This document shows positions 10,751-20,226 of a stretch of DNA of 64,000 bases, piece by piece. The notes beneath the pieces are model-generated. The model saw nothing but the letters and a program-made list of their open reading frames with translations. It had not been told where the DNA came from and made no database searches. Both the position numbers and the translations under genes were made by a program. The stretch's first letter is position 1, and each line of letters opens with the position of its first letter. Source of the stretch: Diploptera punctata (Eukaryota > Arthropoda > Insecta > Blattodea > Blaberidae); contig JASPKZ010004560.1 of the NCBI GenBank assembly GCA_030220185.1, positions 794,501 through 858,500 of the forward strand, in the 5' to 3' direction.

Positions 10751-11045
10751 AGTAATAATAACAATAATAATAATTATTATTATCTTCTTCTTCTCCTCCT
10801 CCTTCTTCTTCTTCATACAAGGATTAAATCCTTTTTGGTTCGTTCTGGATCCAAGTATTCGTCTCTTTCGTGGGTGTCCCCGATTTCTTTTCTTCCTCTT
10901 TGTTGATAGTTCAGACTTTTCCTAGGCAATCTGTTCGTATCCATTCTGCAGACATATTCATATTCATATTCTCCTATACTGTTCTATTTTATCTGTCAAA
11001 CTGAATATTTGTAGTTCTTTACGGATATCTTCACTCAGTTTTTAT
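10750..11045 (-). mobile_element. LINE 3' fragment with (GAA)n tail, next to (AAT)n
   Basis: A mixed (AAT)n and (CTT/CCT)n stretch (10750-10815) is followed, on the minus strand, by blocks reading HTGRMDTNRLPRKV-like and TPTKETNTWIQNEPKRI. This resembles the R-M-x-x-x-RLPR tails of the LINEs above. Short and low resolution. Confidence 0.5.
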
Positions 11046-11049
11046 AATA

Positions 11050-11142
11050 CTAATATTGTCGTTATTATTATTATTGTTATTATTATTTTATTATCATTAT
11101 TGTTATTATTATTATTATTGTTATTATTATTATTATTATTTA
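11050..11142. repeat. (ATT)n-rich microsatellite
   Basis: Imperfect ATT/GTT run with TATC interruptions. Confidence 0.9.
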
Positions 11143-11144
11143 TC

Positions 11145-11340
11145 ATCATCCTATAAAATGTTGTATGTACATGAAATTTCCATTGCAACATTTAATATAT
11201 TTTTAATACTTTACAATTAGTATAGTGTATACATAAATCTATATTGTCAAAGATGTACTTGTAATTTGTGTTGGTTGAGTGGAAGAGGAGGCCTTATGGA
11301 CTTAACTCTGCCAGAATAAATAAATCATTATTTTCATTAT
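11145..11340 (+). repeat. Interspersed repeat G (retrotransposon 3' end)
   Basis: Contains GGTTGAGTGGAAGAG, GGCCTTATGGACTTAAC and TCTGCCAGAATAAATAAA, the last including a polyadenylation-type AATAAA. A reverse copy lies at 43770-43985, also embedded in (AAT)n. The shared end next to a trinucleotide tail suggests the 3' UTR of a non-LTR element. No coding part is attached. Confidence 0.65.
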
Positions 11341-11347
11341 TATATTA

Positions 11348-12924
11348 CAGTGGAGGAAATTGGTATAAAGGCACTTGTTAAAAGTGTGAACATAAATTTA
11401 TTTACTCTTTCTTTGGCATTTTTCTATCTTAACTTAGAAGGTGATTGAGTATAAAACACACACAAATAATGTCAAAATTAGTTATCCATTTTCGTCCAAA
11501 AAAGTACATGAAAACTGAAACCACTCTCACATATGGGTGGAATTTAGTATAAAGGCACTTTGTGTATTTCACAGATTAAACCAAAAAGACTGAGTACAAA
11601 GTTTACAACAAAGTTCTAAAATTTAGTTGAACCTCCATTGTTCTTAATTACTTGGAAGATTCTCTTTGGCATTTACTTCATGAGGGTGTTTATTTCTTCC
11701 ACTGAGATTGAAGCCCACTCTTTCCGAATAGCATTTTTCAGCTCAGTCATTGTTCCAAACTGCCGTCCATTACGATACACACGCCTTGTCAGGATCCCCC
11801 ATAAGTTATCAATCGGGTTTAAATCAGGACTTCTGGCTGGCCACGTCAAAAGAGGTATTTCTTCCCTCTGAACTACTCCTTTGATTTGGCAGGCACGTGA
11901 ATGGAAGCATTATCTTGCTGAAAAATTAGATCTTCGCCAAATTCCTCATACATTCGTATCAATTCGGACTCCAGAAGCTCCTCAGTAGGACTCAGAATTC
12001 ATCTTGGTGCGTAGCCATGCCAGTTTTGATCTTCCTTTAAAGCAGAATGCTGCCCAAATCATAACACCTCCACCACCGAAGTTTCTACTCATTCTAACTT
12101 GCTCTTTAGTACGGAGGTCGTGCCAATAATACTGAAAGCCATCAGGCCCGTCCAGATTAAACTTCTTCTTGTCACTGAATATTACTTTATTCCATTCTGA
12201 GCTACAGGACATGTATTCTTCAGCAAACGTCATTCTAGCTTTCTTATCTGCCTTGTTCAAAGGTAGTTTACTAAGACTTTTTTTTTTAATTTTAGGTTCT
12301 TGTCTTCTGACAGAATTTGTCTTACTCGTCTGGCTGTTAATGACAACTTCAAATGAGCCTGGATTTGAGAAGAAAACATACTCTTACCTTTTTGCTTTAC
12401 GTTTAGTGCGCTCAGACAATTTTCTTATCCGTCCATTCTTCCCATTTTTTTTTCTATATTGTGAGCCCAGTTTGACAAAATTATAAATGACACATCTTGA
12501 ACGTCCCGATTTCGTACCTATTTGTCAATTGGAAAGGCCCATCTACTTGAAGGCACTAACTCTTGCTTTCTCTTCATTTGATAGAGGTTTTCCACGCGGC
12601 ATTGTATGCACTACTGACTTGTAACTGATGAACGATGCTCACAGACACGTCTTCTCCATGTAACTGCAGTGTTTTGTTTACATTTATGTCTGTGTACGAG
12701 CCAGAAGTTGACCTACCTTTATACCGATTTCCACCCGTAGGACAGCGTTTACTTAGTTTTTACGTAATATTTACGTATATAATAAATACAAAATGTGGAG
12801 ACCTGTATGAAATTATGTCCTAGATAATTATATGTAATCTATGACACACATATGATATTTGCATAAATACTTCAGGTTGTTTTACTACTAAAAGTTAGTG
12901 CCTTTATACCAATTTCCTCCACTG
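11348..12924 (-). mobile_element. Full-length dead Tc1-like transposon with IR/DR ends
   Basis: Both ends begin CAGTGGAGGAAATTGGTATA on opposite strands and match perfectly for 27 bp; TA (11346-11347 and 12925-12926) flanks them. Each end also has an inner, slightly changed copy of the terminal motif (GGTGGAATTTAGTATAAAGG at 11535 and its inverse at 12714-12736), about 190 bp inside. This is the IR/DR layout known from Sleeping Beauty-type elements. Total 1,577 bp, a normal Tc1 size. The transposase gene lies on the minus strand and is broken. Confidence 0.92.
11630..12604 (-). pseudogene. Tc1-like transposase relic
   Basis: Minus strand from the ATG near 12604: MPRGKPLSNEEKARVSAFK, then a stop, then QIGTKSGRSRCVIYNFVKLG, the paired helix-turn-helix region. 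A clean stretch (11982-12260) reads EWNKVIFSDKKKFNLDGPDG, with the first catalytic Asp in FSD, and GGGGVMIWAAF. Downstream, in shifted frames, come QQDNASIHV (second Asp), the SPDLNPIDNLWG-like region (third acidic residue), a RRVYRNGRQ-like block and NNGGSTK-like text. Motif order and size equal Tc1 transposase, but stops and frameshifts preclude function. Not a host gene. Confidence 0.88.
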
Positions 12925-12926
12925 TA

Positions 12927-13528
12927 CTACTGTAAAAATACAATTATAAACATAAAATGTACTCTTGAGCTGTCAGTAGATATGCTCACTTGTAAATTAA
13001 CCAAAATTGAACATGGTCCATTTTTTACGGTTTAATGCTCAAGGGCTCAATTAAAATTCTTTACCGGGTTTCGTGTAAAAGTGACTTTCCATTTTTTTTT
13101 TGTGCCCTTCATTTGTGGAAAGGGAAATGAGTATAACTAGTATTCGTGAAGCAGAGAGCGTGAGCAAGAAACTGTGAAAGTACTTTGTGCTAAATTCAAA
13201 GTTGGGAATGTGTTTCAGCAGAGAGTCGTGTTTATTATTTGAAGTCTTGTAAAATCTAAATCGGTTTATCTTGCTTCACATTTGCTTGAGTTCATACGAG
13301 AAAGAGGCTTCAGCAATAACCCAGTAACTTCACAAGCAAAGCACAAAACTTACTAAGTTTCAGGTGAACTCTATAAGTTTTGCAAACTTCAAATAGGTAA
13401 ACCTTCAACAGTTCTTCTATTAGAGATTTTCAAAGGAATTTTGAGGTTATTCTCTTAAAAAAATATTTTTTTTATACAAATCATCATCGATCCTAATTAA
13501 TACTCTCCAAAAATGACAAGTCACACAT
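12927..13528. other. No recognised feature
   Basis: AT-rich sequence. I find no coding or terminal-repeat signal. Confidence 0.4.
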
Positions 13529-13529
13529 A

Positions 13530-13935
13530 CACACATCTTCTTTTTCACTTCAAGGGTTAGGCAAATAGCCTTTTCCCGCCTCACGGTTGTTGTGTCCATC
13601 TTTTCACTGGTCTTCGTACATTCCCTGAACCTCTTGGCTTGTAGTTAAATGCTGCTTTTGGCAACCTTGTTACATTCATTCTTTCTACATGTTTAAACCA
13701 TTTATCTCTATATTCTTTGATTTTATTATTCAATTGATGTTTATAACTCTCTTATATATCTTCATTCTTTATCCGTTCCATTCTTGTTCAGCCTTTTGTT
13801 CTTCTAAGGAAGTTCATTTCTACACTTTGTATTCTACTTCGTAATATTTTGGTCATTATCCAAGTTTCACTCCCATAAAGTAATGCCGGAACTGTCAATG
13901 TTTTATGAAATTTCAATCTAGTATCTCATCTTGTG
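13530..13935 (-). mobile_element. LINE-D 3' fragment
   Basis: Matches 57275-57600 closely on the same strand and 50120-50610 in reverse. On the minus strand it carries the MNFLRRTK-, YRDKWFKHVERMNVTRL- and carboxy-terminal LAREVKKK-like regions, with stops and frameshifts. The 3' end is GAAGAAG-rich (CTTCTTTTTC at 13538). Confidence 0.75.
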
Positions 13936-13956
13936 TTGTTCTTTAATGTTTTACAC

Positions 13957-13962
13957 ACACAA

Positions 13963-14039
<77 letters not shown>
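13957..14039. repeat. (CA)n(TA)n compound microsatellite
   Basis: CA run followed directly by about 26 TA units. Confidence 0.97.
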
Positions 14040-14040
<1 letters not shown>

Positions 14041-14129
14041 CTTGCCAAAGTTAATTCTGCACGCAGAAAGTATGCTAGGAATGTGGTGTCGATTCTCTTC
14101 CTTCTCTTACTGTTATTCCTCTAAGTTAA

Positions 14130-15030
14130 CTAACATGCTGTCTTTCTCTTTCTCTTCCTTACTATGTTGCCACTTCCTGTCCTCTGTATATGTTCTTTGT
14201 CTGGCAGGTAGAGAGCTGACAAATACTATGGATTTTAGTGGTCCGTCCTTCTAAGCGGTCATTGGCAAAATGACTAATTTGACAACCCTGTTACTATTGG
14301 GGTTACGTGTAAGAATGGGCTGTCCCTTCTCATTACATGTTGCCACTTGTGATTTATTGTGAGGCTGATAACGGAGAGACGACACATACTGTGATTTTAA
14401 ATGATCCGACCGCTTGAGTGTTCCGTGCTTAAATTACTAATTTGACAACCATGTTAAGATATTTCACACGTGTTTAGGGATTCTCCGCCCACACTTAAAT
14501 CTGAACCATTTCAGTACGTGATCGGATGTACAGTCTTCTCCTACATCCTTTCCACATATTCAGTAGTTCTGCGACACTAGCGCTAAACCTCTTCCTCTCC
14601 GCACGTGCGAAGTTAACTTGGTGCTGTAATATGTTGCTACTTACTGTCTCCTGTGTTGTGTTACTTGACTGGGAGGGGAGTGCTGGCAAATATTGTGGTT
14701 TTTCAATGATCCGTTACCTACAGTAGTCGATGACCAAATTAATAATCCGGCAGCCATGTTACTAATGCGGAATGAGCTGTCTGTCCTTTGACTTTCTTAT
14801 TGCATGTTGCCAATTCCCGTCCCCTGTGTAGTGTTGTGAGGATGTTAATAGAGAGGTGACAAACATTGTGATTTTAAATGACCCGAAACCTTCAGCAGTC
14901 GTTGACTAAGGACTAATTTGACAACCTTCTATTGATATTTCGCATGTGTTTAGGGAATCTCCCTTCCATATAAAAAACGTTTGGTAACACTAGCGCTAAC
15001 ACACTTCCTGTCTAGCCGTGCAGACTTAAC
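14130..15030 (+). repeat. Degenerate tandem repeat, about 470-bp period with an internal half-repeat
   Basis: Blocks recur in order: TTGCCACTTCCTGTCC (14165, 14339, 14632, 14808), GACAAATACTATGG-like plus ATGATCCG (about 14217, 14380, 14684, 14859), ACTAATTTGACAACC (14271, 14437, about 14738, 14910), GTGTTTAGGGAWTCTCC (about 14470 and 14948), and ACACTAGCGCTAA (about 14575 and 14996). The last two occur twice, 420-480 bp apart; the first three occur four times. So a unit of two unequal halves was duplicated long ago. No coding capacity is apparent. Confidence 0.7.
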
Positions 15031-15282
15031 TTGTGTGAGTGGTAGTTACTTTCTTAGAATAGCTTTATCTTTTTTTCCCCATAATAAATTGAATTAGATG
15101 CTGCGCAAGGTCTTTCAGTTTGCAAAGAAGAAATCCTTTCCCGTTCCTTCGCGGACTTTATTTTGAATGTCATGTCCACATGAAAGCAGTACGGTAGGTA
15201 TTTCATACTCAACATGAAGGACTGTATTATATCTTACCTTCATTTAGACGCTGAGCGGGCGTGTTAATTCCGAGTCTGACGG

Positions 15283-15385
15283 ACTTACTTACTCACTCAC
15301 TGGCACTATCGAACCGGTAGATTCATGACATAAGCTCTCCATGCATCCCTATCCTGAGCTAATGTTTTCAAATCATCTAACATTC
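15283..15385 (-). mobile_element. LINE-E 3' terminal fragment
   Basis: The minus strand holds the characteristic end (inverse of CACTATCGAACC..GGTAGATTCATG, then CATAAGCTCTCCATGCATCC and CCTGAGCTAATG), the same as 58150-58230 and 27245-27330. Confidence 0.7.
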
Positions 15386-15665
15386 CATGTTCCTAGGAAC
15401 ATGTCCCGGTGTTTGAGCCTTTGACATGGGTTCCCTGAAGTAGTCCCCGTCCGGAGAACCGAATGGGGGACTATTTGAGCTCCGGAAAATTTTACCCCAG
15501 TTGAACCCATGTCCGCATTTCTTGACGGTTGTATTTTTACAGTGAAAGATCGTCACTCTTTCGACCAAGGTACTTTTTTAGTCTGGCTTATCACCTTCGA
15601 CCAGTCCGGCATGGGTAACCTATCGGCAGTAATGCTACCGCCGGCATAGCTCTCGAGCACACTTC
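15386..15665. other. GC-richer block of unknown origin
   Basis: Abruptly more GC-rich than its surroundings (GTCCCCGTCCGGAGAACCG, ACCGCCGGCATAGCTCTC). It contains a minus-strand open stretch of 63 residues with no recognised motif. It could be a LINE 5' UTR or a different mobile element; not resolved. Confidence 0.35.
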
Positions 15666-16238
15666 AAAATTGTAATCATCACCCTTACCTCACAGTGAAC
15701 TACGAAACATTAAAATATAAAGTAACTAAACTGGATAAAAGAACACATTTAATTAATGTCGTCAGAATAACGCAGACTTCTCAGTGGTGTGGTAAAATTC
15801 TCTGTCATCAACATGTTTCAAGTTATTATTAATCATACAACCCAATTATTAGGAATATAAGGCATGTACTAACATCAACGTTCTTGTTTACCAAAGCATA
15901 TTACCCAGATCCCCTCTGATGGACCCAGACCCATGAAATGAGTGCTATGCTACGGCTAGGGTAGAGTAGTGTGGCTCATTCCACATTGTAGTATTTCGGA
16001 CTCACTGCTTGTCGGCTGTGTGGTTTACGATGCCCTGCTCTAAGGATGTATTTCAAACCCAATCTACATCGTCTTTCGGCTGAAAACTATGGCGCTAAAT
16101 ATGTAAGAGCTAAATGACTAAGACACAAACTGAGAGTCAAAAATGAATTTGGCTGCCAAAGAGCATCAACTAGTTTCCTGTGCGATTCTAAGCCATTGCT
16201 AACACATACGTATCCCTCTGTATATCACCAAATTGAAT
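15666..16238. other. No recognised feature
   Basis: No homology to other parts of the window noticed. Confidence 0.4.
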
Positions 16239-16239
16239 A

Positions 16240-17080
16240 AAATGTGAGATTAAGGAACTAGGATGTTAATTTATGCTGATGATGTAGTATTATTGAGCGA
16301 TAACGAGGAGATACTAAGGGCCAGCAGCGCACTCTATTGAATAACACTAAGAAATTTGGACTGGAAGTAAACATCAATAAAACTAAATACATGTTCGCAC
16401 ATAGAATTACATTATATAATGGAAACGGACAACTATTGAAAAATGAGGGAAATTTTGAAGAAGTGGCTGAATTCAAATACCTAGGAACAGTAATCACAAA
16501 TAGGAATGAGATGCACAAAGAAATTAAACATAGGTTCAATTCTGAAAATGCTTGCAATTATGCATTGCAGAGACTTTTGTCGTCCCAACTCCTTTCAAAA
16601 AGCGTTAAACTGAAAATATATAAAACTTATTCTCCCAGTTATATTATATGAATGCGAAACGTGGACTCTTACTTTAAGGGACGAAAGAAGATTACGAGTA
16701 TTTGAAAATAAAGTCATCAGGAAATTTTTTGGGCCAAAAAGAGATGAACAGACAGGTGAATGGAGAAAACTACATAATAGTGAGCTACAAGGTATGTATA
16801 GGAAAACAGATATAATAAGAACAGTTGAGTCTCGTAGACTGCGATGGGCAGGACATGTGGCACAAATGGGGAATGAAAGAGGTGCATGGAAGCTTCTTGT
16901 AGGAAAACCAGAGGAAAAATACCCAGTTGGTAGACCAAGAATGTGTGGGAGAATAACATTATCCATGATTTGAGGGAAGTAGATTATACAGAGTATGATT
17001 GGAAAACATTACCTCAGGATAGGGTTTACGGAGAGCTTATGTCCGCGCGGCCATTAATCTACTGGTTCGATAGAGTCAAT
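16240..17080 (+). mobile_element. LINE-E copy, best preserved, RT active site to 3' end
   Basis: Starts just before the reverse-transcriptase catalytic box YADD (16272-16283, context MLIYADDVVLLSDNEEI). A frameshift then leads into the open frame 16337-16651 (FGLEVNINKTKYMF, FKYLGTVITNRNEMHKEI). A further frameshift leads to CETWTLTLRDERRLRVFENK-, FFGPKRDEQTGEWRKLH-, RRLRWAGHVAQMGNERGAWK- and PVGRPRM-type blocks. The element is 5'-truncated and broken in at least three places. It is the best reference for the other LINE-E fragments here. Confidence 0.88.
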
Positions 17081-17331
17081 GAGTTAATTAGAGATTAAAG
17101 AACACGACCTATAGTTAAAAATCTTATCTGGTTTAAGGGGATATTGGTAACTCATTTTGCAAATGTTAGCAGTTATTTGCAACATACTTAAGTAGGTACC
17201 TATTAAAGGACCTACCGTACGTACTCTGTAATGACGTAGTTCATGTGCATAGACGCTGACTGTCGTTAGGCATTCGCGGCGTTGCAATTCTGAATGGTAT
17301 TATAAATAATTATTAATATTGTAATAGCAAT

Positions 17332-17704
17332 CTTTTGTATGGTAGCGAAGTATGGACGTTGAAACAGAAGGATATACAGAGACTTAGATCTGCTGAAATG
17401 AGATACCTTCAGAGGACTGTAGGATACACACAACTAGACCACAAAAAAATATGAAGACATCTTAGAAGAATAGCACATGGAACCTTTAGAAAACAAAATT
17501 TCTGATTATTATAAGTCGAGGTGGATGTAACATGTTCATCGAATGGAAGATCACAGAATAGCCAAACAAAAGATTAGATATCAACCTGCAGGAAGAAGAA
17601 GACCAGGACGTCTACTCAAAGAATTTTGGATGGTGCGCCTCTTGAGGCCGAAACAGGTCAACAAATGGCCTAAATTCGTGAATGTACTATGATGATGATA
17701 ATGA
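17332..17704 (+). mobile_element. LINE-C 3' end, 373 bp, with 12-bp target duplication
   Basis: Flanked by perfect TGTAATAGCAAT repeats (17320-17331, 17705-17716). Broken frames read LLYGSEVWTLKQKDIQRL, AEMRYLQRTVGYTQLDH, MEDHRIAKQKIRYQPAGRRR-like and ETGQQMA, ending in a GATGATGATAATGAT tail. It is a severely 5'-truncated retrotransposed copy; its end is nearly identical to the insertion at 53295-53561. Confidence 0.88.
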
Positions 17705-17716
17705 TGTAATAGCAAT

Positions 17717-17835
17717 GCAAGGAAGAGGGCTAAGCATTGAAGATGCACAAGATCGTAGGCTTTGGAGGTTTGGCACGGGAAGATGACAGCAGCTGTAAAA
17801 ACTCGAAGATAGATAAAATAGATAAATATTGTAAT
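17717..17835 (+). mobile_element. LINE tail fragment
   Basis: The frame reads GRGLSIEDAQDRRLWRFGTG, an alternative LINE C-terminus (DRxxWR followed by G), then (GATA)-like sequence. Family not assigned. Confidence 0.45.
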
Positions 17836-17908
17836 CACAGTTAAATATTTACTTATGTCATATTTTAAACAAATTTCTAATTAACTAATATTGTATTTCA
17901 AATGATAG

Positions 17909-18345
17909 ATCTAATAAATAAAAATGAATGTTTGCTTGTTTGTTTATGCCCGGCCATACCGTTGATCCGATTGTGATGAGGCGTTTTGCAAATGTTTAGG
18001 AGAATTCCGGGATGAACATACGCTATAGGAGAGTTGTGATTCTTACTCTACGCCCTTCAAAAGCGTCCTTTATAGTGAAAAACGTGAAAAAAGTAGCTCC
18101 TTGGACGCTTAAATGGCTTACGCTGCCTAAACCATAACAAATACACAAAATTAATGTATACAGAATTGAATATCTCAAAAAGCTCTACACAAAAGTCCGC
18201 GACAGCATATGTTTATCTCTTACGGTAACACACAATAACCATTTTTGTCTTTTTTTATATTTCCACGAGAACGACCTCAATAATTTCATTTCTTCGGAAT
18301 TCGCTAAAACGAAAATTTTGCGATCAAATGAATTAGTTGTAAAGG
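17909..18345 (+). mobile_element. Helitron-like element, 5' part
   Basis: Begins TCTAATAAATAAAAATGAAT and is similar over about 400 bp to the element at 52220-53012 (shared GGCCATACCGTTGATCC, GGGATGAACATA, AAAGTAGCTC and ATGTTTATCTCTTACGG blocks). The 3' half, including the hairpin and CTAG end, is missing; the match stops shortly before the hairpin element at 18389. Confidence 0.7.
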
Positions 18346-18388
18346 AGTTTTTACTGTTATTTCAACGTATAACGAAGTCGATAAAAAA

Positions 18389-18999
18389 TAGTATATTACG
18401 ATGCGAGGTTGGGAAGTGGTTTTTTACAGAATCGAGGAAAAATGTTTAAAAACCGAGCGAATGCCAGGTTTTTAATTTCCGAAATTCTGTAAAACACTTC
18501 ACAAACGTGCGTTGTACATTATTTTTTGCGTGATGGTGTTTTCAAAATAATAAATAATACTAAAATAATAACAACCTTGTTGGAAATATTTGCGTTCATT
18601 ATAAACAATTGACTAACGTTAACAGGGTGGACAATGTTTATTAGTTGAAACAACAGGAGGCCTTGAGAACAATTATTAATAAAATGACCGAAAGTACGGT
18701 ATTTATTGTTTATATTGTTTCAAATAAAGTTTAGTTCATTTAAAATTCAGTGATTTATTTCGTAGGCCTATAATGTATATTAACACTACCTTTCGGATAT
18801 TTTTTTATATATAGGCCTACATTGTACGTAGTAGGCTATACATAGAGGGCAGTGGTTTTACTTCCCGCACGTGGGTGTAATTGTAATATTACAGTATCTA
18901 TAGTTATTTGGGTTGTCAACCCCGAAATGTAGGAAGTTAACTTTCAATCATGGTCGCCATTTCTGTAAGTAAGACAAAACGCACTATCGCACAAAAATA
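18389..18999 (+). mobile_element. Long-hairpin interspersed element, copy 1
   Basis: About 611 bp, repeated at 41069-41660 (reverse) and 54719-55308. The first 150 bp fold back on themselves: GAAGTGGTTTTTTACAGAAT pairs with ATTCTGTAAAACACTTC, and GATGCGAGG faces the ACGCACGTT side. The block TATTTTTTGCGTGATGGTG (about 18517) is also inverted at the far end (CACTATCGCACAAAAATA, 18982-18999). No coding sequence. Superfamily unknown. Confidence 0.75.
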
Positions 19000-19328
19000 T
19001 TTACAAACTAGCCGTCTTCTGTGCATATTTAACATAATAAGGAGAAAATATTAACTCATTAAGCATTTGAAACTAATTTCTTCAACTATAGGTTCTATCA
19101 TTCATCTATTGGGTACACTACTCTGACCAAGCCAAAGTTCCTCTACCTATGTCTAAAGATGACAGGACATGAATCAAAGGGCATTATAAAAGGGCATTCT
19201 TCAATTTCTCCATGATCCATAGAACAAATCAGAAAATCAGCGTTAATATGTTTGTTTCAAAGAACTTACGGAATAGCTATAAGTAATAATTTAACCAACT
19301 GGCTAAATTACTACAACAATTCAAACCG
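19000..19328. other. No recognised feature
   Basis: AT-rich, no similarity noticed. Confidence 0.4.
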
Positions 19329-19329
19329 T

Positions 19330-19795
19330 ACGTTCATGGCCGAGTGAACAAAAACTCTTCATACATAAGGGCCTACCTCTCCTGAGCTAACGTTTTTTCC
19401 CTTCATCACCTGCATAATTTAGCTCCCTCTCATCATGCTTAATGTTATTCTCTCATACATTTCTTGTGCTACTTACTGACATTTTATCCTCAGATATTTC
19501 CACAAATAAGTTTCCATGACCCTCTTTTATTTCCCATTCATGATACATGGTACATCTCTTTTTACGAGACTTAACCGTGCTTGTTACATCTGACATCCCA
19601 TATCGATCCTGTAGTTCATTGTTCATAGTCTTCTCCATTCACCTTCCATGTTCGTCTCTCGCTGGTAAAAAAATCGTAACTTTTTTCTCAAATACTGAAA
19701 ATCTTTTCTCCTCTTTAAAAGCAACAGTCCATGTTTCACATAGGCGTACATTTAACTGGAGGAATAGCGGTTTTATGTATTTTTATTTTAACTTA
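19330..19795 (-). mobile_element. LINE-E 3' fragment
   Basis: On the minus strand: the 3' terminal LINE-E sequence at 19330-19450, then the counterpart of the GEWRK..NELQDRYGMSDVTSTV region (19550-19640), then the coding side of the ETWTVAF region (to 19745). Diverged, with many breaks. Confidence 0.65.
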
Positions 19796-19807
19796 TTTTA
19801 TATTGAT

Positions 19808-20011
19808 AATATAAAAATAGAATACCTGAGATCTCAGTCTTCCTCAAACATTGGATTTGGGATGTGGAGTACTTTCGAAGCATATGCTTCATTTTCAGCT
19901 TGTAACTCGGTACTCGTTGAAGCTGAAGATGAAGCATATTCTCCGAAAGTACTCCACACCCAAATCCAAAGTTGAGGAAGACTGAGATCTCAGGTATTCT
20001 ATTTTTATATT
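19808..20011. mobile_element. Penelope-type inverted pseudo-LTR pair (204-bp palindrome) with hammerhead-like cores
   Basis: The arms (19808-19890 and 19930-20011) are inverse copies: AATAGAATACCTGAGATCTC pairs with its complement at the other end. Each arm holds a hammerhead-like core. Right arm, plus strand, 19923-19955: CTGAAGA, a stem-like spacer, GAAA, then GTACTCC. Left arm, minus strand, 19866-19898: CTGAAAA, a perfect GAAGC-ATAT-GCTTC hairpin, GAAA, then GTACTCC. Penelope-like elements are known to carry such ribozymes in their pseudo-LTRs. No RT or GIY-YIG coding sequence remains. Confidence 0.6.
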
Positions 20012-20039
20012 AATCAATTGAATTGGTGTTTACTTTATG

Positions 20040-20215
20040 AAAATCCATAACTCATTTAATTAAATGAAAATAAAACTTACAGTTTTATGTGATTTTCATA
20101 TTTATCAAAATATAATTTAGTTACAGCTGTTTCGGTACCTTCTTCAGACATGATAAATTATTAATGAATGTTGTTATTATAGTTCATAACAACTGTAACT
20201 ATGTAACAATAGTTT
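20040..20215 (-). mobile_element. Penelope-type pseudo-LTR fragment with hammerhead-like core
   Basis: On the minus strand 20121-20147 reads CTGAAGA, A, GGTACC, GAAA, CAGCTG, TAA: the CUGANGA and GAAA boxes are in the right order with a palindromic spacer after GAAA, as in the other Penelope-type copies here. The rest is AT-rich with no coding remnant. Confidence 0.45.
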
Positions 20216-20226
20216 TTTATTATAAA

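Noticed and set aside
13931..14254. 107-residue open frame
   Set aside because: The first half is encoded by (CA)n(TA)n and the rest by the degenerate tandem repeat.
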